From NCBI RefSeq assembly GCF_001636845.1, contig NZ_LITT01000046.1:186001-250000 (forward strand): a stretch of DNA of 64,000 bases, read 5' to 3'. Made by a program: the position numbers and the translations under genes. Shown here one piece after another: positions 1 through 8,163 of the stretch. Numbering within the stretch: position 1 is the stretch's first letter; each line of letters starts with the position of its first letter. Below the pieces are notes generated by a model. The model searched no databases. It was given only the letters and a program-made list of their open reading frames with translations, and was not told the DNA's origin. This stretch comes from Clostridium ljungdahlii (lineage in GTDB: Bacteria > Bacillota > Clostridia > Clostridiales > Clostridiaceae).

Positions 1-96
1 GTTGAAGTTGAAATGTCCGAATTTCAAAAAATGGATGGAGGACTTACATGCCTTTCATTAAGAATACCTGTAAGTGCTGCTAATAATTTAAAATAA
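1..96 (+). CDS. C-terminal end of an amidinotransferase / DDAH-like hydrolase (partial)
   Basis: Only the last 31 codons lie in the window; the gene enters from the left edge and stops with TAA at 94-96. The readable tail contains the stretch DGGLTCLSLRI. This matches the C-terminal catalytic-cysteine segment of dimethylarginine dimethylaminohydrolase and related guanidino-group-modifying enzymes, where the Cys in the GG-(L/V)-(T/S)-C context is the nucleophile. Those enzymes cleave or transfer the amidino group of arginine derivatives. The assignment rests on this short motif alone. The gene converges on the salvage operon and the two share the hairpin at 101-134. Confidence 0.6.
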   Translation, partial: VEVEMSEFQKMDGGLTCLSLRIPVSAANNLK

Positions 97-100
97 AACT

Positions 101-134
101 TAAATCAGGTGAGATTCTTATCTCACCTGATTTA
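101..134 (-). terminator. Terminator at the end of the RuBisCO-like operon
   Basis: A perfect 14-bp inverted repeat (101-114 with 121-134) has a 6-nt loop and lies between two convergent genes. Read on the minus strand it is followed by a T-rich tail (AGTTTTATTTT), so it should end the minus-strand operon. The plus-strand tail is less T-rich, so termination of the upstream gene is plausible but weaker. Confidence 0.8.
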
Positions 135-148
135 AAAAACATTTCTGA

Positions 149-1297
149 TCATATAAGATTTTCAACTAAATCCTTAAAGTACTTGCAGGTATTAGCTATA
201 CTATGTCCCTTTCTAAACAATCCTCCACCAATTAAAAATGCCACATCATCACCATAAGCCTTATAGGATTCTGGTATATTTTCAAGGTTCATTCCACCTG
301 AAGGGCAAGGAAGTATAGATTTTAATTTTCCAAATTCTTTTTTACAATTTTCAGAAACTCCAACACATTCCTCCCGGGAGAAAGAAAATCTACCTAAAAA
401 ATTAGGATAAATAGTAGCATCAGCTCCAGCAAGTCTTGCAATATCGCCAAATAATACCTTATGGGCTATACCTTCATTTCCTAGGACAAAGCTCCCCTGA
501 AATGCAGGATGACTTATAACTGGAAGGGCTATACTGTCATCATCTGCAACTTGTCTCATCGCATCAAAACCAGTAAGTCCAGGTGCAATCAAAACTCCTC
601 CAGCTCCAAATTTTTTCGCAATTCGTGCCCTATCTAAAATCTCACCTGCTGGTGCAGTTATATTTGGTACATATATTGTATTCCTACCTGTTTTATCATT
701 TGCCCTTTTTACAGCTTCGCTGCACAATTTAACTCTCTTTTCATAAGGACAGAAAGGTTGATTTGTAAGTCCGTGATCATCTTTTATTATATCAATTCCT
801 CCAACTGCAAATTCATATGCAATATGGGAGAGTTCCTCTGCACTCACTCCCATGGGCTTTAACGCTGTAAATAAAAGTGGCCTCTTAGGCACATTTAATA
901 ATTTTCTAATACCTTTTATACCAAAACGAGGTCCTTTAAAACTGTCAGTTATTTTTTTCGACAAATTAACTTTTTCAACCCTTACACCTGGCTTTATGCT
1001 TGTGTTTCCAAATATAACATTTATAAGTTGCGTAAGCTCATAGGCAGTAGCATCTTCAGGGTAACTTATATTAACCTGAAATACTCCCTCTTCTAATTTA
1101 TTAAAAGATTCTATTTTGCCAACTATGTTATCTTTTATTATTCCTTCTGGTACGACATCCTCTGGAAATTCCACTGTCTGTTCTATACATATATCCTGTG
1201 CTTTTCTATAGGCTTCTTTTTCATCTCCCTGTACTTTATATGTTACATTAAACCTTTCCTGTGGAAGCTTCAAATCACTTTTACCAGTAAAAAACAT
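149..1297 (-). CDS. RuBisCO-like protein (form IV), last gene of the SAM-regulated salvage operon
   Basis: A large-subunit RuBisCO fold of about 382 aa, without the hallmark of true carboxylases. Counted from an upstream GTG at 1309, the lysine of the KPxG segment (LKPMG, residue 151) is kept, but the second active-site lysine two residues later is Met. The metal-binding KDDE motif reads KDDH (residues 176-179), so the acidic ligand is His. These changes mark a form IV RuBisCO-like protein, which catalyses enolisation or isomerisation. Known relatives act on 2,3-diketo-5-methylthiopentyl-1-phosphate (MtnW) or isomerise methylthioribulose-1-phosphate. The ATG at 1297 is preferred because AAGGGGTGG lies 8 nt upstream; the GTG at 1309 falls inside that site. 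The gene follows mtnK, mtnA and a split transketolase, so a role in disposing of methylthioribulose- or 5-deoxyribulose-1-phosphate is inferred. Confidence 0.9.
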   Translation of the reverse strand: MFFTGKSDLKLPQERFNVTYKVQGDEKEAYRKAQDICIEQTVEFPEDVVPEGIIKDNIVGKIESFNKLEEGVFQVNISYPEDATAYELTQLINVIFGNTSIKPGVRVEKVNLSKKITDSFKGPRFGIKGIRKLLNVPKRPLLFTALKPMGVSAEELSHIAYEFAVGGIDIIKDDHGLTNQPFCPYEKRVKLCSEAVKRANDKTGRNTIYVPNITAPAGEILDRARIAKKFGAGGVLIAPGLTGFDAMRQVADDDSIALPVISHPAFQGSFVLGNEGIAHKVLFGDIARLAGADATIYPNFLGRFSFSREECVGVSENCKKEFGKLKSILPCPSGGMNLENIPESYKAYGDDVAFLIGGGLFRKGHSIANTCKYFKDLVENLI

Positions 1298-1320
1298 ACT
1301 TATTTCCACCCCTTTTAAAA

Positions 1321-2328
1321 TTACAACGCTTCTGCCTTAGCATCACTATGAACTGCTGCTACAAAAGCTTTGTCAAGATCTTCTTCCTTTATATTAAAAT
1401 TCTGTCCTACCAACTTTTCAACTTCTTCTATAAGAGCTTTTGCATCTATCCTATACTCTTTCATCAAATATTGTTTGCTGGCGCCATGGACAAAAGTATC
1501 TTTTATTCCTATTCGTACAAGTTTTTTTCCTATACCTCCTTCCGCTAATTTTTCAGCTACAATTGTGCCAAGTCCCCCAATTACAGAGTGATTTTCAATA
1601 GTTATTACACCATACTTTGATTTTGCTATAGCTTCAATTACCGAATGGTCATTAAATGGTTTTAAGGTGGATATATGCATATGCTGAATGGAGAGTCCCT
1701 TTTTCTTTAATTCTTTAATTGCCCTTATAGCTTCTTCCGTACATATACCGCTGGAAAGCACAACTACATCGCTTCCTTTACTAAGTACTCTTGCCTTTCC
1801 AAATTGCATAGGTTCTGAAGCCTTAAAGAGCCTTGGTATTTCGCCTCTTAACATTCTTATATAAGCAGGTCCATTAATAGCTTTTGCTACATCAAGAACG
1901 GATTCAACTTCAGTGGCATCCCCACACTCAAGTATAGTCATATTAGGAAGTGAGCGCATTACTGATATGTCCTCAATGGCTTGGTGCGTAGCTCCACCTG
2001 GAGATATAATTCCAGGTAAAAATCCAAACATTTTTACAGGTAAATTTGGATATGCCACAGACATAGCTATCTGATCATAAGCTCTCCTATATATAAAAAC
2101 TGCAAAAGTGTGAACAAAAGGTATAAAACCTTCTCTTGCAAGTCCGCCTGCAAAGCTCAACATATTTTGCTCCGCTATTCCCATTGAAAAAAACCTATCA
2201 GGATAGGTATCCCTGAAGGTATCAACTTCCACAGAACTAGTTAAGTCAGCAGATAAAACTAATATTTCAGGTTTATCCTTAGCCCATTTTATAAGATTCT
2301 TTGAATGTACTTTGGTTTCTATTTTCAT
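1321..2328 (-). CDS. Transketolase, C-terminal subunit (pyrimidine-binding and C-terminal domains)
   Basis: About 335 aa covering the Pyr and C-terminal domains of a split transketolase. The cofactor-activating segment GIAEQNML near residue 55 carries the conserved Glu that activates thiamine diphosphate. Transketolases of this two-gene type transfer a two-carbon ketol unit between sugar phosphates. The start is set at ATG 2328, nine nt after a perfect AGGAGG; a TTG at 2337 lies too close to that site. The gene follows its partner subunit within a few bases. Its place between mtnA and the RuBisCO-like gene, under a SAM riboswitch, suggests a dedicated substrate rather than the housekeeping pentose pathway. 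Split apulose-4-phosphate transketolases are the nearest characterised case of dedicated pairs. Confidence 0.9.
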   Translation of the reverse strand: MKIETKVHSKNLIKWAKDKPEILVLSADLTSSVEVDTFRDTYPDRFFSMGIAEQNMLSFAGGLAREGFIPFVHTFAVFIYRRAYDQIAMSVAYPNLPVKMFGFLPGIISPGGATHQAIEDISVMRSLPNMTILECGDATEVESVLDVAKAINGPAYIRMLRGEIPRLFKASEPMQFGKARVLSKGSDVVVLSSGICTEEAIRAIKELKKKGLSIQHMHISTLKPFNDHSVIEAIAKSKYGVITIENHSVIGGLGTIVAEKLAEGGIGKKLVRIGIKDTFVHGASKQYLMKEYRIDAKALIEEVEKLVGQNFNIKEEDLDKAFVAAVHSDAKAEAL

Positions 2329-2343
2329 AAACTTCAACCTCCT

Positions 2344-3270
2344 TTATTGAAACTTCTTACTCAATTTCTTGAATTCTCTTCTGTAACTTTCTCTTTCATC
2401 TTCAGTTTTAAATCTTACATAATGGAACTTAGGTTTTCTCTTATTTAGTATATTGATTCCCCTAGAAGGATTTGTATCACATAATATAAATGTAGGTCTT
2501 CCATCAGGTTTTAAATTTCCAAGGGCTGAAATAGCATCTACATCATGTCCATCTATTCTGAACACCCTGGCTCCAAAAGCTTTTAGTCTTTCATGGAAAG
2601 GTTCTATATTCATTACTGTAGTCATTTTTCCATCACACTGATATCCATTTATATCAACATAAGCTATTATATTATCTAGTTTGTGATAGGAAATAGCCTG
2701 TACTGCTTCCCAAAATTGTCCAGATTGACATTCACCATCAGATAAAAATACAACTACTCTTCCCTTCTCTTTCTTCAATTTACGTGCAAGGGCAATACCA
2801 CCTGCCTGGCTTATGCCCTGTCCCAAAGATCCTGTAGTAACCTCCATACCTGGAGAATGTTCTGCACCAATCATTTCAACAGAACTTCCATCCTTATTGA
2901 ACTCATCAAGACCAGAAGTATCCATACGTCCAACTTCTATTAGTGCTGCATATAGTACAAGTGCATACTGTGCTGGAGAAAGTATAAATCTATCCGTATC
3001 CTTCGATCTTTCTCCATTATATATGCCACCATTAAAATAACTTTTGTTATCAGGTCCCGGAGTACCAGGAAACTTTGGTGGAACAATAGGCTTTTCAACT
3101 TCATTTAAATTCAACACTTTTGAATAAAGAGTTGAAAGTATTTCTGCTGAAGAGCAGGCCTGACTCAAATATCCTCCATTGTTTTCTATAGTGTGTTTTA
3201 AAACTCTAAGTCTTATTCTGTTTGCCACTTTATAAACTTCATCTTCCCATGTATCCTTTAATTCTTCCAT
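2344..3270 (-). CDS. Transketolase, N-terminal subunit (thiamine-diphosphate-binding domain)
   Basis: 308 aa forming the PP domain of a split transketolase. Visible signatures are GSLGQGISQAGGIALA and the ThDP/Mg segment beginning LSDGECQSGQFWEA and ending with DINGYQ. The canonical GDG is SDG here and the second Asn of the metal site is embedded in DING. A clear AAGGAGG precedes the ATG at 3270. The gene lies 22 nt after mtnA and directly before the C-terminal subunit, so the two should be co-translated into a heteromeric enzyme. The substrate cannot be read from sequence; 1-methylthio- or 1-deoxy-xylulose 5-phosphate made by the neighbouring RuBisCO-like protein is a speculative candidate. 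Confidence 0.9.
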   Translation of the reverse strand: MEELKDTWEDEVYKVANRIRLRVLKHTIENNGGYLSQACSSAEILSTLYSKVLNLNEVEKPIVPPKFPGTPGPDNKSYFNGGIYNGERSKDTDRFILSPAQYALVLYAALIEVGRMDTSGLDEFNKDGSSVEMIGAEHSPGMEVTTGSLGQGISQAGGIALARKLKKEKGRVVVFLSDGECQSGQFWEAVQAISYHKLDNIIAYVDINGYQCDGKMTTVMNIEPFHERLKAFGARVFRIDGHDVDAISALGNLKPDGRPTFILCDTNPSRGINILNKRKPKFHYVRFKTEDERESYRREFKKLSKKFQ

Positions 3271-3292
3271 AACTTCCTCCTTAATAAGCTTT

Positions 3293-4342
3293 TTATAAGA
3301 TTTTCTTCAAATTTTCACTAAAAGGTGGATATACTATCCCCTTTTCAGTTATTATTGCCGTTATAAGTTCTTTATCCGTTACATCAAAAGCAGGATTGTA
3401 AGCTTTCACTCCTTCAGGTACCATAGGCTTTGTATACCACTTTGTAGTTATTTCCTTCTCAGGTCTTATTTCAATCTTTATGTCTTCACCACTTTTGCAA
3501 TCTAAATCTATAGTGGAGATTGGAGCACATACATAAAAATGTATGTTATAATATTTAGCAAGTATTGCCACAGAAGAAGTCCCTATCTTATTTGCAGTAT
3601 CTCCATTTGCTGCCACCCTGTCACATCCTACTAAAACTGCCTGTATTTTTCCTTCCTTCATAACAATGGATGCCATATTATCACATATCAGTGTAACATC
3701 CACTCCTGCCTGTTTTAATTCCCAGGTAGTAAGCCTTGCCCCTTGAAGCAGTGGTCTAGTTTCATCGGCAAATACTTTAAAATCATATCCTCTCTCATTT
3801 CCTAAATATATAGGTGCAAGAGCCGTACCATATTTAGCAGTAGCTATAGTACCTGGATTACAGTGAGTTAAAAGTCCAAAACCCGGCTTTAGAAGAGAAA
3901 GAGCATATTCTCCAATGGATTTACATACTTTTTCATCTTCCTTATATATGTTATCTGCTTCTTCCTTTAAAGCAGTTTTTATCTCAGCAATAGTATTTTT
4001 AGATTCTTTTTTCAACCTTTCTTCCATACGATTAAGAGCCCAAAATAGATTTACTGCAGTTGGCCTTGAAGATGCTAAATATTCCTTTGTATTTTTAAAA
4101 TGTTCATACAATTGTTCATAACTTTGTGGATCATATTTTTTTACAGAAAGATATATTTCATAAGCTGCAGTTATGCCTATGGCAGGTGCTCCCCGAACTT
4201 TAAGTTCATAAATAGCATTCCAGACATCTTTTTCAGTTTTTAATTCTATAAATCTTTTTTCTCCCGGCAGGAGAGTTTGATCAAGTATTATAAGAGAATT
4301 ATTTGCATCATCTAGAATTACAGATTGTATAATTTCTGACAT
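3293..4342 (-). CDS. mtnA: S-methyl-5-thioribose-1-phosphate isomerase
   Basis: 349 aa, the usual family length. It has the eIF2B-like isomerase fold with RGAPAIG at residues 50-56, the catalytic cysteine in THCNPG (C161) and the catalytic aspartate in GCDRVAANGD (D241), matching C160/D240 of the Bacillus subtilis enzyme. It converts methylthioribose-1-phosphate, or 5-deoxyribose-1-phosphate, to the corresponding ribulose-1-phosphate in the cytoplasm. A GAGGAG site precedes the ATG. It follows mtnK by 19 nt, the order in which the two enzymes act. No mtnB, mtnX or mtnD follows; a split transketolase and a RuBisCO-like protein do. Confidence 0.96.
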   Translation of the reverse strand: MSEIIQSVILDDANNSLIILDQTLLPGEKRFIELKTEKDVWNAIYELKVRGAPAIGITAAYEIYLSVKKYDPQSYEQLYEHFKNTKEYLASSRPTAVNLFWALNRMEERLKKESKNTIAEIKTALKEEADNIYKEDEKVCKSIGEYALSLLKPGFGLLTHCNPGTIATAKYGTALAPIYLGNERGYDFKVFADETRPLLQGARLTTWELKQAGVDVTLICDNMASIVMKEGKIQAVLVGCDRVAANGDTANKIGTSSVAILAKYYNIHFYVCAPISTIDLDCKSGEDIKIEIRPEKEITTKWYTKPMVPEGVKAYNPAFDVTDKELITAIITEKGIVYPPFSENLKKIL

Positions 4343-4361
4343 TTTTTCATCTCCTCATATG

Positions 4362-5585
4362 CTAAAACTTGTTTTCCGCATCTTTAATTACCTGTATAAA
4401 GTCTGCTCCACTTTTTACATTTTCTCTGTCCAATATAAACTTTTTCGAAGATAGAAGGCATATCTTTTCTGCCCTTGTTCTCTTTTCAATGTCTTTTATA
4501 GAAACTATATCGCTCACATGGGCAAGTCCAATGATTCTCCTTGCAAGTTCTAGGCCAACTACAGCTGAGGTATCCTTTAATATATTTCCTAAATAATATT
4601 CTAAGAAGCCCTCATAATTTGCCACCTTCTCGGAAACATTTTCTTTCCATAAAACTTTAAACTTTTTAGAAAATAAATCTATAATATCAATTATTGTAAC
4701 CTCCAGCCATCCTTTATAATCTTCCTTTTCTTTTTCAGCCAATATTGTAGCTTCTGCATTTTCATAAGCAAATATCAAATTTGCAATTACATTTCCAATG
4801 TCATAACCTGCAGGTCCATAAAAAGAAAATTCGGAATCAAACACCTTGGTGGAATCTGGTTTTACAAAAATTGAACCTGTATGCAAGTCTCCATGTATAA
4901 GAGACTGGGCATTTGTCATAAACTCAAATTTCAATTTTGCAGTTTCTAAAAGAAGTTTTTTATCATTCCACAAATTAGAGGCTGCAAATTTTTTTGTTTC
5001 AGGTAATAAATCGTTTCTTGGGCAATCATAAAAAGGCTCAGTATAAACAAGATCTTCTGTTATTTCACAGAGCTCTGGATTTATAAAATCTTTTACCAAT
5101 TCCTTTTTTTTCTTATGGTTTATTGCTGCGTCCGAAGTTAAAAGAAGAGTATTAACTAAAAACGTGGTAATATGCTCTGCAAACCTTGGAAATTTTTCAT
5201 GTTTATTTAAAGCTGTACACATTATTTCATAATCAGATAAATCTTCCATGGCAAAACAATTCATTACACTGTCATATTTATAAATTTTAGGTACAAGACC
5301 CCCAGAAAGCTTATATTGAAGCTCTAATATTTCACTTTCAATTCTGTTTCTATCCGGAGATACCTTAAATTCATCAGAAATTCTAGCTACAGGACCTGCC
5401 TGTTTAATTATTATGGATTTATTACTTTTTTTATCTTGAATTTTAAATACATAATTTAAATTTCCATCTCCTATTTCCTTAGAAGTAAGCTCTGCATTCC
5501 CATCAAAAAAATCTAACTGCAGTTTTGCATATTGGAGTACATCCTTTTCAGTCATTGTAAAATATTCATCTGTAAATTTACCCAT
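4362..5585 (-). CDS. mtnK: S-methyl-5-thioribose kinase
   Basis: 407 aa, full length for MtnK. The choline-kinase-like fold is shown by the catalytic loop HGDLHTGS (residues 231-238, catalytic D233) and the metal-binding DSEFSF (D250), the same numbering as the Bacillus enzyme. It phosphorylates methylthioribose at C1 using ATP, giving the substrate for MtnA. It sits 23 nt after the permease of a ribose-type ABC importer. The operon contains no MTA/SAH nucleosidase, so the sugar is probably imported or made by an enzyme encoded elsewhere. Expression is expected to fall when SAM is abundant, through the riboswitch at 9588-9699. Confidence 0.96.
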   Translation of the reverse strand: MGKFTDEYFTMTEKDVLQYAKLQLDFFDGNAELTSKEIGDGNLNYVFKIQDKKSNKSIIIKQAGPVARISDEFKVSPDRNRIESEILELQYKLSGGLVPKIYKYDSVMNCFAMEDLSDYEIMCTALNKHEKFPRFAEHITTFLVNTLLLTSDAAINHKKKKELVKDFINPELCEITEDLVYTEPFYDCPRNDLLPETKKFAASNLWNDKKLLLETAKLKFEFMTNAQSLIHGDLHTGSIFVKPDSTKVFDSEFSFYGPAGYDIGNVIANLIFAYENAEATILAEKEKEDYKGWLEVTIIDIIDLFSKKFKVLWKENVSEKVANYEGFLEYYLGNILKDTSAVVGLELARRIIGLAHVSDIVSIKDIEKRTRAEKICLLSSKKFILDRENVKSGADFIQVIKDAENKF

Positions 5586-5608
5586 CTTTCATATCTCCTT
5601 TCTCAAAA

Positions 5609-6610
5609 TTATTTCTTTTTATAATAAGTGAGAGCCAGTGCAAAGGCTAAAACTATACCTTTTACAATGTCCATTGCATAATATGGAACCGACAACATAA
5701 CAAGTCCATTTTGAAGTATTCCTATAAGAACTGCTCCTGCAAAGGTTCCAATGGCATTGGGTTTTCCTGACCCTCCTACAGAAAATCCTATAAATGTTGC
5801 TGCCACCGCATCCATAAGATAAGGTGAGCCCGCATTTATTTCTGCAGTTTGAACCCTTGCTGCCAGCATTATTCCTCCAACACCTGCAAGAAAAGCAGAT
5901 ATTAAATAGGCATATACCCTATACTTGTTTACCGGTATCCCAGAAAGTCTTGCTGCTTCCATGTTTCCACCAATAATGTACATATATCTTCCATGTTTGG
6001 TTTTAGTTAAAAATATGTGTACGATAAGAACTATAATTATCATTACTATAATAATCCAGGGAAGCTGTCCTAAGGTTGTAAACAATTGGGTGAGTTTACC
6101 TTTTGCAAAATTTCCATTTGCCATTACCATGTTCTGAGATATGGCAGCCCCCCTTGTATAAGTAAGAGCCACCCCTTGAAATACAAACATAGTAGCAAGT
6201 GTCATAAGCATATCAGGTACTTTCACTTTCACAATCATTATGGAATTTATAACTCCTACCACAAGAGATGCTAGTATGGCAACTATTATAGAAGTAACAC
6301 TATCCTGGTTATGCCATATAAACATGGCCATAACTACGGCTCCAGATAGTGAAGCAGTAGAGCCTACAGACAAATCAAATCCTCCTACAGTTAGAGAAAC
6401 TGTAACTGCCACTGCAATTATTGTAACAATGGAAATGGAACGCAGTATATTTACCACATTACTTGGCTCAAGAAACTTTCCTCCCATAATTCCAAAGAAA
6501 ATGATGAGCAGTCCGATTGTAATCAAAGTCCCATATTTATATAAAAAGTCAAATATATCAATTTTTTTCTTATCTACAGTTATATCATTTTTGGTGTTTT
6601 CACTACTCAT
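5609..6610 (-). CDS. Ribose-type ABC transporter permease, likely for methylthioribose or 5-deoxyribose
   Basis: 333 aa hydrophobic protein with about 8-10 membrane segments, of the RbsC/BPD_transp_2 family. It carries the family segments GGFDLSVGS near residue 75 and GGSGKPNAIGTFAGA near residue 280. It forms the membrane channel for the ATPase just upstream (3 nt gap) and the lipoprotein upstream of that. The family imports pentoses, hexoses and autoinducer-2. Co-transcription with mtnK and mtnA and SAM control make a sulfur-containing or deoxy pentose the most likely cargo; this is inference from context. Confidence 0.88.
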   Translation of the reverse strand: MSSENTKNDITVDKKKIDIFDFLYKYGTLITIGLLIIFFGIMGGKFLEPSNVVNILRSISIVTIIAVAVTVSLTVGGFDLSVGSTASLSGAVVMAMFIWHNQDSVTSIIVAILASLVVGVINSIMIVKVKVPDMLMTLATMFVFQGVALTYTRGAAISQNMVMANGNFAKGKLTQLFTTLGQLPWIIIVMIIIVLIVHIFLTKTKHGRYMYIIGGNMEAARLSGIPVNKYRVYAYLISAFLAGVGGIMLAARVQTAEINAGSPYLMDAVAATFIGFSVGGSGKPNAIGTFAGAVLIGILQNGLVMLSVPYYAMDIVKGIVLAFALALTYYKKK

Positions 6611-6613
6611 TTC

Positions 6614-8128
6614 CTACATTCCCCCTGTTGAATAATATAAAATATCTGATTCATTAGTTTCTGCCGTGTTTAATTCCTTTACTATTTGTCCATTATAAAT
6701 TACATAAATTCTGTCTGTAATACCCATGAGTTCAGATATTTCACAACTGGCATAAATTATCGACTTCCCCTTTTCAGCTAATCCTTCAATTAATTGAAAT
6801 ATTTCTTTTTTAGCACCTATATCCACCCCTTTTGTGGGTTCGTCAAAAATATAAACTTTAGTATCACTTACGAGCCACTTGCCTATAGCCACCTTTTGTT
6901 GGTTCCCACCAGATAAAAGCCCTACTTTCTTGTTTTCATCCAAAGTTTTTATATCTAAATCCTCTATTATTTCTCTTGCCTTTTTATTTTCATTTTCAAC
7001 ATCCAATACATTTCTAAATTTACAAAACTTATTTAAACTAGAAGAAGTAATATTTACAGCTATACTTTCTTCAATAAATACCCCTTGTTTTCTTCTCTCC
7101 TCAGGTATCAGTGCGATACCTGCATTTACAGCATCATAGGGAGATTTTATTTCTATCTTTTTACCCTCTATAATTTTATCCCCCGACACTGTTTTAGATG
7201 CTCCAAATATGGCATTGCAAAGTTCCGTCTTTCCTGCCCCTACAAGTCCTACTATTCCAACTATTTCACCGCTTTTTGCATATATATTTATATCTTTTAC
7301 TTTTTCTCCATCACTTAAATTTTTTATTTCTACTAATTTTTTTCCCGGCTTAATATGCTTTTTTTCATAGCTATTTTCAAAATTTCTGCCAAGCATATAC
7401 CCCACTATTTCTTTTTGACTGGTAGCTTGTATTTGTTTTTCCACTACAAATTTACCATCTCTCATAACTGTTACATCATCACATATGGAAAAAAGTTCAG
7501 GCAACCTGTGAGATATAAATATAATTCCTACATTTTGTTTTTTAAGTTCATCCACAATACTAAATAATTCTTTTATCTCAGAGGTACTTAAAGGTGCTGT
7601 AGGTTCATCCAATATTAAGAACCTGCACTTCATTGATATGGCTCTGGCTATTAATACCATCTGCTTCTGGGCAAGGGTAATTTCACTTATGAGTTTTTTA
7701 GTGTCAATTTCTATGTTGAGCTTTTTTAAAATTTTTTCTGCCCCATCATTTATATTCTTAAAATTTACAAACTGTTTTTTACCCATATGGTTTACTATAT
7801 TATCAAGCATTATATTTTCAGCTACAGATAAGTATGAAATAAGTGAAGTATCTACTTCCTGATACACAATTTGGATGCCCAGATCTTTTGCATCTTTTGG
7901 CTCTCCTATATGAACTTTTTCTCCAGCTATAAAAATTTCTCCAGTATAATTTGCATAAGCTCCAGACAGAATCTTCATAAGTGTAGATTTACCAGCTCCA
8001 TTAGCCCCTACGATAGCATGTACCCTACCTGCGTTAGTAGAAAAATTAACTTTATCCAGTACCTTTACTCCTGGAAATTCTATTGAAATATCTTTCATGT
8101 TTAAAAATGTACCTCTGTTCGTATCCAT
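6614..8128 (-). CDS. Ribose-type ABC transporter ATPase with two nucleotide-binding domains
   Basis: About 504 aa with two ABC domains in tandem, as in RbsA/XylG. The N-terminal domain has Walker A GANGAGKST and Walker B LILDEP. The C-terminal domain has the altered Walker A GLVGAGKTE, signature LSGGNQQK and IFDEPTKGVD. ATG 8128 is chosen because GGAAGG lies 7 nt upstream; the TTG at 8143 overlaps that site. It powers uptake through the following permease. It belongs to the SAM-regulated operon beginning with the lipoprotein at 9315. Confidence 0.92.
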   Translation of the reverse strand: MDTNRGTFLNMKDISIEFPGVKVLDKVNFSTNAGRVHAIVGANGAGKSTLMKILSGAYANYTGEIFIAGEKVHIGEPKDAKDLGIQIVYQEVDTSLISYLSVAENIMLDNIVNHMGKKQFVNFKNINDGAEKILKKLNIEIDTKKLISEITLAQKQMVLIARAISMKCRFLILDEPTAPLSTSEIKELFSIVDELKKQNVGIIFISHRLPELFSICDDVTVMRDGKFVVEKQIQATSQKEIVGYMLGRNFENSYEKKHIKPGKKLVEIKNLSDGEKVKDINIYAKSGEIVGIVGLVGAGKTELCNAIFGASKTVSGDKIIEGKKIEIKSPYDAVNAGIALIPEERRKQGVFIEESIAVNITSSSLNKFCKFRNVLDVENENKKAREIIEDLDIKTLDENKKVGLLSGGNQQKVAIGKWLVSDTKVYIFDEPTKGVDIGAKKEIFQLIEGLAEKGKSIIYASCEISELMGITDRIYVIYNGQIVKELNTAETNESDILYYSTGGM

Positions 8129-8163
8129 ATACACACCTTCCAAATTACTTTCAAATTCATATT

